A DNA stretch of 64,000 nucleotides from Rugosimonospora acidiphila (lineage in GTDB: Bacteria; Actinomycetota; Actinomycetes; Mycobacteriales; Micromonosporaceae): the NCBI RefSeq assembly GCF_039543385.1, contig NZ_BAABJQ010000018.1, positions 1-64,000 of the forward strand. The letters are read 5' to 3'. Below the pieces are notes generated by a model that worked only from the letters and a program-made list of their open reading frames with translations, ran no database searches and was not told the DNA's origin. Made by a program: the position numbers and the translations under genes. Positions 17,365-25,686 of the stretch are shown one piece after another; the stretch's first letter is position 1, and each line of letters opens with the position of its first letter.

Positions 17365-18338
17365 AGCCGGCACCCTTCGAATATCTGGCGCCGCGCGGTG
17401 CCGCCGAGGCGGTCGAGGCGCTGTCCGGCGAGGACGCCCGGGTGCTCGCCGGCGGGCAGAGCCTGGTGCTGGAGATGAACTACCGGACCGCCCGGCCGGC
17501 CCGGCTGGTCGACATCAACCGCGTCGAGGAGTTCGCCCGCCTCGACGTCGACCGGGCCGGCGAGTCCGGCGACGGGGCGCTGCGGGTACGCCCCCTGGTC
17601 CGGCACCGCGCCTTCGAACTCCCGGTCGAGCACGCCGGGGTGGGCCCGCTGGCCCGGCTGCTCTCCCTGGTGGCCCACCACATCGCGCACCCGCCGATCC
17701 GCGCCCGGGGCACGATGCTCGGCAGCCTCGCGTACGCCCATCCGGCGGCGGAGTGGCCGGCGGTGGCGACCACGCTCGGCGCCCACCTCGACCTCGCCGG
17801 CCCGGACGGCACCCGCACCGTGGCCGCCGGCGACTTCTTCACCGGCCCGTTCGGCACCGTGCGCCGCCCCGAGGAGTTGCTGATCCAGGCCCGGCTGCCG
17901 CTGCTGCCGGAGGGCGCCGGCGTCGGGTTCGTGGAGCACCGGCGCACGCACGCCAGCTTCGCCGCGCTCGCCGCGATCGCCGTGCTGCGGTTGCGGGACG
18001 GCGTGGTGGACTGGGTACGGCTGGGGCTGGTCAACGCGGCTGACCGGCCGGTGCGCGCGCACGCGGCCGAGCGGGCGCTGCTCGGGCAGCCGGCCGGCAC
18101 CGAGGCGGCGTCCGCTGCCAGGGCGGTGTCCGGCGGTGGGGCGGCGTCCGCTGCCGGGGCGGTGGATGGTGCCGGGGCGGTGGCCGGTGCGGCCGAGGTC
18201 GCCGGCGACGTGGACGCGGATCCCCGGCCGCAGCCGCACGCGAGCATCGCCTACCAGCGCCACGCGGTCACCGTGCTGGTGCGCCGCGCGCTCGACCAGG
18301 CGCTGCGCGACGCCCGGGTGTCCGGGGACGGTGGGTGA
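17361..18338 (+). CDS. Molybdenum hydroxylase FAD subunit (CoxM-like)
   Basis: The 325-residue protein carries the FAD-binding pattern VLAGGQSLVLEM (about 31-42) and TMLGSLAYAHPAAEWP (about 117-132), and lacks the extra cysteines of the PaoB-type subunit encoded at 4.1-5.3 kb. Residues about 247-280 are an Ala/Gly-rich insertion of repeated units, probably flexible. GTG 17361 overlaps the large-subunit stop and the stop overlaps the next gene region, so translation of the three subunits is coupled. Confidence 0.87.
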   Translation: MKPAPFEYLAPRGAAEAVEALSGEDARVLAGGQSLVLEMNYRTARPARLVDINRVEEFARLDVDRAGESGDGALRVRPLVRHRAFELPVEHAGVGPLARLLSLVAHHIAHPPIRARGTMLGSLAYAHPAAEWPAVATTLGAHLDLAGPDGTRTVAAGDFFTGPFGTVRRPEELLIQARLPLLPEGAGVGFVEHRRTHASFAALAAIAVLRLRDGVVDWVRLGLVNAADRPVRAHAAERALLGQPAGTEAASAARAVSGGGAASAAGAVDGAGAVAGAAEVAGDVDADPRPQPHASIAYQRHAVTVLVRRALDQALRDARVSGDGG

Positions 18339-18342
18339 GCCG

Positions 18343-18834
18343 GTGCGCACCAGGCTGACCGTGAACGGGCAGGCCCGCGAGCTGGACGTCGAGCCACGCC
18401 GCACGCTCGCCGACGCGCTGCGCGAGGACTGCGGGCTGACCGGTACCCACCTCGCCTGCGAGCACGGTGTGTGCGGCGCCTGCACGGTGCTCGTCGACGG
18501 CGAGGCGGTCCGTTCCTGCCTGATGTTCGCCGTGCAGTGCGACGGCCGGCAGGTGCGCACCGTCGAGGGGCTGGCCGCCGCCGACGGCACCCCGCACCCG
18601 TTGCAGGAGGCGTTCTCCGCCGAGCACGCCCTGCAGTGCGGCTTCTGCACCCCGGGCTTCCTGATGCTGGCCGCCGGCGCGCTGGCGCGCGACCCCTCGG
18701 TCGCGGCCGACCCCGACCGGCTGCGCGAACTGCTCACCTCGAACCTGTGCCGGTGCACCGGGTACGAGTCGATCCGGCGGGCAGTGGTGCGGGCGGCCGG
18801 CGAACTCGACGGCGCCCGGCACGCCGACTCCTGA
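18343..18834 (+). CDS. Molybdenum hydroxylase [2Fe-2S] subunit (CoxS-like)
   Basis: The 163-residue protein has both cluster sites: Cys 39, 44, 47 and 59 (CEHGVCGAC) and Cys 99, 102, 136 and 138 (CGFC, CRC). Its length is typical of CoxS. I chose GTG 18343, giving MRTRLTVNGQ; GTG 18331, overlapping the FAD gene, is equally open. It is the last gene of the large-FAD-FeS operon. No CoxDEFG maturation genes follow, so cofactor sulfuration must be supplied from elsewhere. Confidence 0.88.
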   Translation: MRTRLTVNGQARELDVEPRRTLADALREDCGLTGTHLACEHGVCGACTVLVDGEAVRSCLMFAVQCDGRQVRTVEGLAAADGTPHPLQEAFSAEHALQCGFCTPGFLMLAAGALARDPSVAADPDRLRELLTSNLCRCTGYESIRRAVVRAAGELDGARHADS

Positions 18835-18924
18835 CGCTCCGGCAAGCGAACCGACGGGGACGGCCGGTCCGCGAAACGGTGCTGCGCGCCGGGTGTGCCA
18901 GCTGTCAGCATGAGGGACGTGGCG

Positions 18925-19239
18925 ATGCGGGTGATGTTCGTTCAGTTGAAGACGGGCTACGACCTCGACAAGGGTCCTGCGTGGATCAGTTGGGTGCGGT
19001 TCAACCGGACCTGGAAGACGGCGCACTGGCACGGCAAGACGCTGCACCGCTGGACCGGGATGTCCGACGCCAACTTCTACGATGTCCAGACGCACGAGGA
19101 GTACTGGCTCTCGGGGCCGCACCGCGACCGGGCCGATACCCGCTACGGCAACCCGCGACCGGAGGTCGACGGCGACGCCCGTGACGCGTACGAGGCATTC
19201 CTCGGCGGGGCATCGCTACCGGGTCGCGAGCACGGTTAG
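18925..19239 (+). CDS. Conserved hypothetical protein
   Basis: The 104-residue protein starts MRVMFVQLKTGYDLDKGPAW and is rich in Trp, His and Tyr, with a WKTAHWHGKTLHRWTG segment. I recall similar short proteins from other actinomycetes but know no function. GAGGGA lies 8 nt before ATG 18925, favouring it over the upstream GTG 18895 and ATG 18910. It is soluble and has no signal peptide. Its 3' end overlaps the convergent SMI1 gene by 4 bp. Confidence 0.75.
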   Translation: MRVMFVQLKTGYDLDKGPAWISWVRFNRTWKTAHWHGKTLHRWTGMSDANFYDVQTHEEYWLSGPHRDRADTRYGNPRPEVDGDARDAYEAFLGGASLPGREHG

Positions 19240-19916
19240 TTCGGTGCGGCCGGAACGGGCTCACTCAGTGATCGCGGGGCGGGGTGCGGCTCGTCCCTCG
19301 GCTCCCAGGTCAGCCTGCCGTCGAGGGTGACCGGCAACCACCGCCCGACCGGACGCCGCCACTCCAGCGCGTCCGCGACCTCCATCAGCAGCGCGCCCAC
19401 CGACGGCCAGTGGCCGAGGCGGGCACCGTCGCCGTCGCCCCTGCGGTGCGTCCCGACCGCGCCCCGGTTCTCGCCGAGCCGGCAGTCGACCAGCAACGCG
19501 TCGAGCGCGTTCGTGTCCGCGAACGGTATCCACTTGGGGTGCCAGTAGCCGCCGGGCAACGGCCCCTCGGCGCCGGCGGGGGCGAGGCCGCTGGCGGGGG
19601 CGGGGCCGCTGGCGAGGGCGAGGCCGTCCGTGCGGGCGGGACCGCCGGTGCTGATCCGCCAGGCCGGTGCGATGTCGGCGACCGGCATCGGGCGGTAGCC
19701 CCCGGGCAGCACGAACGACGGGTACTCCGGCGCGGACCCGTCGTGACGCAGCAGCGAGGCGATCAGATCGTCCGGGAACGTCACCCCGGTGATCCGCCGG
19801 CACTCGGCGATGGCCGCCGGTTCGGCCGGCGGTCGTAGCGTCGTCGCGGTGCGCGGCGCGTGCGTGGCAAGCCACCGTTCGATACGAAACCATGACTGTT
19901 CGATGTGCGTCGCCAT
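19236..19916 (-). CDS. SMI1/KNR4 family protein
   Basis: The 226-residue protein matches the SMI1/KNR4 (SUKH) fold pattern: PPAEPAAIAECRRITGVTFPDDL at the N-terminus, LLRHDGSAP, PGGYRPMPVADIAPAW, and WIPFADTNALDALLVDC further on. SUKH members are often immunity proteins of contact-dependent toxins, but lone cytoplasmic members are common in actinomycetes and no toxin gene is adjacent. An Ala/Gly/Pro-rich insertion lies near 100-118. GGGGAGA precedes ATG 19916, and a TAGACT box lies further upstream. Confidence 0.85.
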   Translation of the reverse strand: MATHIEQSWFRIERWLATHAPRTATTLRPPAEPAAIAECRRITGVTFPDDLIASLLRHDGSAPEYPSFVLPGGYRPMPVADIAPAWRISTGGPARTDGLALASGPAPASGLAPAGAEGPLPGGYWHPKWIPFADTNALDALLVDCRLGENRGAVGTHRRGDGDGARLGHWPSVGALLMEVADALEWRRPVGRWLPVTLDGRLTWEPRDEPHPAPRSLSEPVPAAPN

Positions 19917-20040
19917 CAGCGTCTCCCCGTGCCGCCTGTGGACCGCCAGAGTCTATGACCCGGGCCGAGACGCGTTTCGATCGAGGCCCGCGCGGCGGTG
20001 ACCGGGCCGGCCCACGGCTCGGCCGGAATCGCGGGATCGC

Positions 20041-20120
20041 GGTCATCCGGGATCGCGGTCATCCGGGATCACGGTCATCCGGGATCGTGGTCATCCGGGA
20101 TCACGGTCATCCGGGATCGG
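20041..20120. repeat. Five head-to-tail 16-bp repeats
   Basis: The unit GGTCATCCGGGATCNC occurs five times in exact register, with changes only in the last two bases; a partial copy precedes it. It lies in the gap between the SMI1 gene and the P-loop kinase gene and covers the last few codons and stop of the latter. There are no spacers, so it is a minisatellite, not a CRISPR array. The rest of the gap is featureless. Confidence 0.85.
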
Positions 20121-20631
20121 CTGGGAGCACGTCGAATCCACCGGTGCCGTCGAACCGGACCACGTAGAGCCGGTCGAACCCGTCCCCGGGCAAGGGGCGT
20201 CGCAGTCGCTTGGCGGTGGCGTGCAGGCCGACGTCGGGTACCCGCGCCCTGCCCTCACGGGCGGCGTTGCGGGCCAGCGACCCGATCAGGTCGGGCGGGA
20301 AGAAGTACCCGAGCGCCGTCGCGCCGTGGGCGCGCGCGAGTTCGATGAGGGGTCGCCACTCGTACGGCGACGGGTTGGTGTTGTCCACCGCGACGCGGCG
20401 CCCCGCCGCCAACGCCTCGTCGATCAGGCGCAGTTGGCGGGCCTGCCGGTGCCGCGCGTTCGGGAAGTCGTCCTTGCTGACCACCACGTGGCTCGGCGCC
20501 AGGTACCGCCGGCAGAACGTGCTCTTCCCCGACGCCTGCAGTCCGATGAGGATGGCCAGCTCCACGCGCGGCCCGGCCGGCCCTACCCGCGCACCGGTCG
20601 CCACGGCGGATTCCGTCTCGGGGCCGGTCAT
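20107..20631 (-). CDS. P-loop kinase (polynucleotide kinase-like AAA domain)
   Basis: The 174-residue protein has a Walker A motif GLQASGKST at 30-38, then VVSKDDFPNARHRQARQL and DNTNPSPYEW segments like those in the kinase domain of T4 polynucleotide kinase and related bacterial proteins. It probably transfers phosphate to a nucleic acid or small molecule; the substrate is unknown. Its ATG overlaps the histidine kinase stop by 4 bp. The last codons lie in the 16-bp tandem repeat, so its C-terminus may vary between strains. Confidence 0.8.
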   Translation of the reverse strand: MTGPETESAVATGARVGPAGPRVELAILIGLQASGKSTFCRRYLAPSHVVVSKDDFPNARHRQARQLRLIDEALAAGRRVAVDNTNPSPYEWRPLIELARAHGATALGYFFPPDLIGSLARNAAREGRARVPDVGLHATAKRLRRPLPGDGFDRLYVVRFDGTGGFDVLPADPG

Positions 20632-21812
20632 GCGGGGACGCTGATCCGCACCCGCCAGCCCGACCCCTCCGGCCCGCTGGGCTCCGGCCCGGTGGCTTCA
20701 GGCCCGCTGTGCTCCGCCGGGCCGGCGGAGAAGGTGCCACCGGCGAGTTCGGCGCGCTCGCGCAGCCCGGTCAGGCCGTACCCGCCGCCCGTGCTGGCCA
20801 GCGGTCGCGGGGCGTCGGGCGGTGGGGCGGAGTTGACGATGGCAAGGTCGACGGTGCCGGGCCGGTAGCTCAGCGCGATGCTGACCCGGGCACCGGGGGC
20901 GTGCTTGCGGATGTTGGTCATCGCCTCCTGCGCCGTGCGGTACAGGGCGAGCGCGGTGTCGGGGTTGAGTTCGCGCGGCGCGCCGTCGACCCGTACGGTC
21001 GCCGGGTCGCCGGTGAAGTCGCCGTTGTAGTGCGTGGACAGGGCGGTGAGCAACTCGGGGAGGGGGAGGGTCTCGCCGCGCAGGGCGCCGATGGCGCGGC
21101 GGGTCTCGGCGAGGCCCTCGCGGGCCAGCTGGCCGGCGCGCACCACGGACTGGCGGGCCTGGTCGGCTCGGCCACCCTCGAGGAGGGCGTCGGCCGTTTC
21201 GAGCTGGACGGTGAGCGCGGCCAGCGAGTGGGCGAGCACGTCGTGGATCTCGCGCGCGATGCGCGCCCGCTCGTCGAGGGCGGCGGATCGGGCCTGGCCC
21301 TCCCGGGCCAGCCGGGTCTCCTCGGCGAGCGCCTCGTTCTGCCGGCGGATCAACCCGACCAGCAGCGCGGCGACGCAGACCGCCGGGCCCAGCAGGATCA
21401 GCGAGGCGCCGCGGTGCTCGACCGCCAGGGTCGCCGCCAGGGCGGCGGCGACCGTCGCGGTGAACGGTGCGGACCAGCGCAGCGGTGTTCGGGTGGTGGC
21501 GTTGAGGCAGGCCACCGCCGGGTACACGATGGCCAGCCCGGGCAGCGCCACCGCGGTGAGGCCGATGCCGCCGGCGCTCATCAGCAGCGGGCCGGCGATG
21601 AGCGCCGGGCGCGGGCGGGCGGCCAGCGCTATGGCCATCCAGCCCAGCGTCACCATGGTCAGGAAGATCGTGGCGAGCCACGGGAACGGTCGGCCCTCCA
21701 GCCCGCTCTCGACGATGGAGATATCCACCGCGGTCAGCGGGATGAGGCTGCGGATACGCGGCCGCAACACCGCCACCCCCACCCGCGCTCCAGCCATGCT
21801 GACCAGTGTCAC
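20628..21812 (-). CDS. Sensor histidine kinase, NarL-partner (HisKA_3) type, no adjacent regulator
   Basis: The 394-residue protein has about five N-terminal hydrophobic helices (residues 45-155), then ERARIAREIHDVLAHSL with the phospho-accepting histidine near 190, an N-box ALYRTAQEAMTNIRKHAPG and a GGGYGLTGLRERAELAGG G-box. This is the DesK/NarX-like family, which normally pairs with a LuxR-type response regulator. No such gene is in the neighbourhood, so it is an orphan here. A GPEATGPEPSGPEGSG stretch breaks the C-terminus. GTG 21812 overlaps the upstream membrane gene. Confidence 0.87.
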   Translation of the reverse strand: MTLVSMAGARVGVAVLRPRIRSLIPLTAVDISIVESGLEGRPFPWLATIFLTMVTLGWMAIALAARPRPALIAGPLLMSAGGIGLTAVALPGLAIVYPAVACLNATTRTPLRWSAPFTATVAAALAATLAVEHRGASLILLGPAVCVAALLVGLIRRQNEALAEETRLAREGQARSAALDERARIAREIHDVLAHSLAALTVQLETADALLEGGRADQARQSVVRAGQLAREGLAETRRAIGALRGETLPLPELLTALSTHYNGDFTGDPATVRVDGAPRELNPDTALALYRTAQEAMTNIRKHAPGARVSIALSYRPGTVDLAIVNSAPPPDAPRPLASTGGGYGLTGLRERAELAGGTFSAGPAEHSGPEATGPEPSGPEGSGWRVRISVPA

Positions 21813-22324
21813 CGATAGCTGGAGGAGGCGCGGCGGCGGCTCGGCCCGTTGCCCTCGCGGACGGTCTTAGGCGCGTAGGGGACTGCGGTACGGGCGGCCC
21901 GCAGCGACACGACGGCGGTCTCGGCGATCAAGCTGGCGCCGAGGGTGGCCAGCAGGGTCCCGGTGGAGTTCAGGGTCACCCCGTTGGCCTGGCCGAGGTC
22001 GGACAGGCCGATCCGCAGCGCGATGACCAGCACCCATACCGCCAGGGTGACCGGCCGGTACCGCTGCCAGAGGTGCCCGTCGCGGGTGTAGAGCCGGATG
22101 GTGGCGCCCCGGGCGGCGCCGGCGCCGAGCGCGATGATCGCGGAGACCACCAGGAAGCCGACGTCCAGCGCGGTGATCCGGTCGTCGCGCAGCTGGTAGA
22201 GGCCCCAGGCGGTCAGCGCCAGCGGCAGGATCGCGGACTTGGCCTGCAGCGGCCGTCCGGCGAACCGCCGGATGATCATGTAAATGACGATGGCGGCGAT
22301 GAGGATTACCTGCGCGATGTCCAT
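21809..22324 (-). CDS. DUF1453 (CcdC-like) membrane protein
   Basis: The 171-residue protein has about four hydrophobic helices and the family start pattern of helix, then RRFAGRPLQAKSAILPLAL. The function of the family is unknown; B. subtilis CcdC is the named relative. It is the first gene of an operon with the histidine kinase and P-loop kinase, joined by 4-bp overlaps, so it may be the sensing partner of the kinase. TAGCGT lies 7 nt before the ATG, suggesting a leaderless message. Confidence 0.75.
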   Translation of the reverse strand: MDIAQVILIAAIVIYMIIRRFAGRPLQAKSAILPLALTAWGLYQLRDDRITALDVGFLVVSAIIALGAGAARGATIRLYTRDGHLWQRYRPVTLAVWVLVIALRIGLSDLGQANGVTLNSTGTLLATLGASLIAETAVVSLRAARTAVPYAPKTVREGNGPSRRRASSSYR

Positions 22325-22331
22325 GTGCTCA

Positions 22332-22337
22332 ACGCTA
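22332..22337 (-). promoter_or_regulatory. -10 box (TAGCGT) of a leaderless promoter
   Basis: TAGCGT on the minus strand ends 7 nt before the ATG at 22324 of the DUF1453-histidine kinase operon. Confidence 0.45.
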
Positions 22338-22512
22338 GGAATCTTGGGCGCGGGGGACCGCAGCCCGCGGGTTGAACCCGGGTGGAACGGTGCCTCCACC
22401 CAGGGTCGGCCTGTGGGAGATTCATCCCGTTTAGCGGCAAATCTGCTCCACCGGCCCCGTTGGCGCGGCGCCAGCGATGTTCGAGCGGGGCACCGGCGGG
22501 AATTCCGTCTCC

Positions 22513-22977
22513 ATGGCCAAGGAAGAGGACAGGCAAAAGCACGGGCAGGCTGAGGAGATGCGCGACGAGGTGCCGTCCACGGTCGCGCGCTCGGACGACA
22601 AAGCTGTACGAACGTACAAGAAGACGCTTCAGTCCGCCGAGGAGTCGTACGGCGACGGAGAGCGGGCACACCGCACGGCGTACGCGTCGCTGAAGCACAC
22701 CCACGAGAAGGTGGGTGACCACTGGGAGCCGAAGGAGAGCAAGGGTCCCTCCGATCCGCAGGCCGCGCAGGGTGCGCCCGCCTCGCTGGAGCGACCGAAG
22801 GGCACGGCGCAGGGCGTGGACGCCAACGCCTCCGAGGGGCACCTGCGGGATGTGGCCCGCCGGCTCGGCATCGAGGACCCTCGGCGGCTCGACCGGGCGG
22901 ACCTGGTCAGCGCGATCGAGAAGGCCAACGAGCGGTCCACCCGGCGGGCGCGGGAGCGGGATCGGCGCGGCCGGTAA
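22513..22977 (+). CDS. ChaB-like protein with C-terminal Rho-N-like segment
   Basis: The 154-residue protein has the ChaB pattern: a short opening peptide, EVPSTVARSDDKAVRTYKKT, GDGERAHRTAYASLKHTHEK and GDHWEPKESKGPSD. The second half ends in HLRDVARRLGIEDPRRLDRADLVSAI, resembling the small helical Rho N-terminal domain that binds nucleic acid. ChaB is named for its link to a cation antiporter in E. coli, but its function is not clear. ATG 22513 gives the family's usual start; ATG 22477 is also in frame. It stands alone. Confidence 0.75.
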   Translation: MAKEEDRQKHGQAEEMRDEVPSTVARSDDKAVRTYKKTLQSAEESYGDGERAHRTAYASLKHTHEKVGDHWEPKESKGPSDPQAAQGAPASLERPKGTAQGVDANASEGHLRDVARRLGIEDPRRLDRADLVSAIEKANERSTRRARERDRRGR

Positions 22978-23189
22978 CCCGAGGCAGCGCCGGGATCACG
23001 CTCGGTCGGTCGTCCCGGGTACTCGCCCGAAAGTGTTGCCCGGTATGGCGTTGCGGCCGGCGTGGCGTGCGGGTCCGGCGTCGCCGGCCTGTGGCAGGGT
23101 TGACCCAATTTTCCAGCGAGGTGACATCTCCGTCCAATGTGGAGGGTCGTCCGCGCGGGAATCCGTCCAGCCATGAATGGGGCGCCGGA

Positions 23190-23759
23190 GTGAGTACCCA
23201 CGAGATCTTCGCGGCTTTTGTCGTCAACCAGCCGGCCGGGGCGCCCGAGCCGCTGGCACCGCTGGACTGGGTGGGGGAGCTCGCCGAGCGGGCCGGGTTC
23301 GCGCTGCGGGTGGGCGCCCCGGACTCGGCCGACCCGTTGCCGTACATGGAGGGTGACTGGCTGGAGCTGCCGGTGGATGTGCGCTTCGTCGAGGGCGAGG
23401 ACTATCGGGCGCTGGTCGTGGCACTGGGCCACTCCTCGTTCACGCGACACGCGGTGCGCTCCGGTGGCGCGTACCTGGAGCAGGTCGTGTCGGCGTTCGG
23501 GGAGGCCTGCGACGCGATCGCGCCGACCTACGCGTACATCGTGACCGCGCCGGAGGACGACATTCAGGGCTACCTGAAGCAGGTGTCGGTCGACGTCCAC
23601 GGCCGGGACGGGCAGGCGCTGACCGAACTCGGCCTGCCGCTGCTGTACGTGGACGGCACTTTCGGCACGGACCTGCGGCCGGCGTCCCCCGCGGTGCGGG
23701 TGAGCACGCGGCGTGGCGTGGTGCTGGCGGCCGGCGAGTCGCTGACCGGCTGGCTGTAG
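23190..23759 (+). CDS. Hypothetical protein
   Basis: The 189-residue soluble protein starts MSTHEIFAAFVVNQPAG and contains no motif I recognise. Base and codon use are like those of its neighbours, and the frame stays open with strong third-position GC, which supports a real gene. GTG 23190 was preferred because the sequence upstream in frame looks like non-coding DNA. It may act alone; it converges on the ECF sigma gene. Confidence 0.7.
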   Translation: MSTHEIFAAFVVNQPAGAPEPLAPLDWVGELAERAGFALRVGAPDSADPLPYMEGDWLELPVDVRFVEGEDYRALVVALGHSSFTRHAVRSGGAYLEQVVSAFGEACDAIAPTYAYIVTAPEDDIQGYLKQVSVDVHGRDGQALTELGLPLLYVDGTFGTDLRPASPAVRVSTRRGVVLAAGESLTGWL

Positions 23760-23792
23760 CCGCGCCAGGTCGGGCGCCCGGGCACTCGCTGG

Positions 23793-25148
23793 TCAGGGGT
23801 CGGTCGCGGCGCCGGTCAGCTCGTCGTGCCGGCGCCGCAGGAAGTCGCGCTCGGTCGCGTTGCCGGCCCGCTCGATCGCCGCCCGGTACGCCTCGGCCGC
23901 CTCCGGGTCGCGGCCCAGCCGGCGCAGCAGGTCGGCGCGCACGGCGTGGTACAGGTAGTAGCCGCCCAGCTCGAGGCCGTCGAGGAGGGCGAGCGCCGGG
24001 CCGGGGCCGTCCACCTCGGCGACGGCGACCGCGCGGTGCAGCGCCACGACCGGGCCGGGGGAGACTGCCGCGAGCAGGTTGTACAGCGCGACGATGCTCG
24101 GCCAGTCGGTGGCCGCCGCGACCGGGGCGTCGCTGTGCACGGCGTTGATGGCCGCCTGGATCTGGTACGGGCCGGGCCGGCCGCGCCGTAGGCAGGCGCG
24201 CACGATGGCCCGCCCCTCGGTCAGCAGGCCGGTGTCCCAGCGGGAACGGTCCTGCTCGGTCAGCGGAATCAGCTCGCCCCGTGGGGTGGTGCGCGCCGCT
24301 CTGCGCGCCTCGGTGAGCAGCATGAGCCCGAGCAGCCCCATGACCTCTGGCTCGTCGGGCATCAGCTCGGCCAGCAGCCGCCCGAGCCGGATCGCCTCGG
24401 CGCACAGCTCCTCGCGGATGAGTCGCTCGCCCGAGCTGGCCGCGTAGCCCTCGTTGAAGATGAGGTACACGACGGCCAGCACGGCGCGCAGCCGGTCCGG
24501 CAGGTCGGCCTCGCTCGGCACCCGGTACGGGATGCGCGCGTCGCGGATCTTCGCCTTCGCCCGTACCAGCCGCTGCGCCATGGTCGGCTCGGGTACCAGG
24601 AACGCCCGCGCGACCTCGGCGGTGGTGAGCCCGCCGAGCAGCCGCAGGGTCAGCGCGACCCGGGCGTTGACGGCGAGCGCGGGGTGGCAGCAGGTGAAGA
24701 TGAGGCGTAGCCGGTCGTCGCGCACGGGACCCTCCTCGGCCGGTTCGTCCCGGGTGTGCAGCAGGGCGGCCTGGGCGTGCCGCTGTTCGCGGGACGCCTC
24801 CCGGCGCCGGCGGTCGATTGCCCGGTTCCGGGCGGTGGTGATGATCCACCCGGCCGGGCTCGGCGGCGGCCCGGTAACGGGCCACCGCTGCAGGGCCGCG
24901 GCGAACGCGTCCTGAACCGCCTCCTCGGCGGCGTCGATGTCGCCCAGAGCGCGGATCAGGACGGCGACCGCGCGGCCGTACTCCTGTCGGAACACGCGTT
25001 CGATCTGGGACGCGGGCGGCGGGGACTCGGGCCGCTCCGGCTCGGGCGGGCGCGGCTCGGGCGGCGGCGACTCGGGCGGCCGCGGCTCGGGCGGCCGCGA
25101 CTCGGGCGGCCGTGATCGCCTCGGCTCGGACCCGGGCCGGTCCGGCAT
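23793..25148 (-). CDS. ECF42-type sigma factor
   Basis: The 451-residue protein has sigma region 2 (VFRQEYGRAVAVLIRALGD and DAAEEAVQDAF), region 4 (LTLRLLGGLTTAEVARAFLV) and the long C-terminal tetratricopeptide-like extension (to GGYYLYHAVRADLLRRLGRD) that defines the ECF41/42-like groups. Such sigma factors have no anti-sigma gene, and the next gene upstream encodes the usual DGPF partner. The first 45 residues are a run of PPES/PPEP repeats. I chose ATG 25148; a TTG at 25166, overlapping the DGPF gene, is an alternative. Targets are unknown. Confidence 0.88.
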   Translation of the reverse strand: MPDRPGSEPRRSRPPESRPPEPRPPESPPPEPRPPEPERPESPPPASQIERVFRQEYGRAVAVLIRALGDIDAAEEAVQDAFAAALQRWPVTGPPPSPAGWIITTARNRAIDRRRREASREQRHAQAALLHTRDEPAEEGPVRDDRLRLIFTCCHPALAVNARVALTLRLLGGLTTAEVARAFLVPEPTMAQRLVRAKAKIRDARIPYRVPSEADLPDRLRAVLAVVYLIFNEGYAASSGERLIREELCAEAIRLGRLLAELMPDEPEVMGLLGLMLLTEARRAARTTPRGELIPLTEQDRSRWDTGLLTEGRAIVRACLRRGRPGPYQIQAAINAVHSDAPVAAATDWPSIVALYNLLAAVSPGPVVALHRAVAVAEVDGPGPALALLDGLELGGYYLYHAVRADLLRRLGRDPEAAEAYRAAIERAGNATERDFLRRRHDELTGAATDP

Positions 25149-25155
25149 CCCGGGG

Positions 25156-25512
25156 TCAGCCGCCAAGCGTGTTCTGGAACGGTCGCACCTCGACCGCGAG
25201 GGGGCTGATCACGCGGGCGAGCTTACTGGCCCACTTCAGCGCGGCGTCGAGGTCGGGCGTCTGGATGACCTCGAACCCGCCGATGTGCTCCTTGCCCTCC
25301 AGGTACGGCCCGTCGGTGATCAGCGTCTGGTCGTCCTGTACCCGGACCACCGTCGCGATGTCCGCCGGGTGCAGGAGGCCGGTGAGCACCCACGCGCCGG
25401 CCGCCCGCAGCTCCTGGTTCCACGCGTCCACCTCGCGCATCACCTTCTCCAGGAACTCCGGTGGCGGCGTGATCCCGTCTGGCTGGTAGATGCTGAGCAG
25501 GTACTGCTGCAT
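25156..25512 (-). CDS. YCII-related DGPF-domain protein
   Basis: The 118-residue protein carries the TDGPYLEGKEHIGGFEV signature of YCII/DGPF proteins, preceded by MQQYLLSIYQPDG. These ferredoxin-fold proteins are the constant neighbours and likely targets or modulators of ECF42 sigma factors. Their biochemical activity is unknown. GGGAG precedes ATG 25512. It is the first gene of the unit with the sigma factor. Confidence 0.92.
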   Translation of the reverse strand: MQQYLLSIYQPDGITPPPEFLEKVMREVDAWNQELRAAGAWVLTGLLHPADIATVVRVQDDQTLITDGPYLEGKEHIGGFEVIQTPDLDAALKWASKLARVISPLAVEVRPFQNTLGG

Positions 25513-25660
25513 GTGAGACTCCCGTCGAACCTGACGTTACCGCCGGCGCCGTGCCGGCCTGTCACCCTCTATACGAACGAGCCGGGGCCGTTTCGACACC
25601 CTCGGCGGCGACTTTCTGCCGCCTGTCGCGCCTGCCGGTCGCACCCGGTCGACGCCTGTG

Positions 25661-25686
25661 TACCGACCAGTACGTACGCTCGGTGG
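25661..25686 (+). promoter_or_regulatory. Leaderless promoter with inverted repeat before the TetR gene
   Basis: TACGCT at 25675-25680 lies 6 nt before GTG 25687. ACCGA at 25662-25666 and TCGGT at 25680-25684 form an inverted repeat spanning it, next to the palindrome GTACGTAC. Autorepression by the TetR product is plausible. Confidence 0.45.

Noticed and set aside
15064..18834. Form I aerobic CO dehydrogenase
   Set aside because: The active-site loop is YRGAGR, not AYRCSFR, and accessory cox genes are absent.
20041..20120. CRISPR array
   Set aside because: The 16-bp units are directly adjacent, with no spacers, and there are no cas genes.
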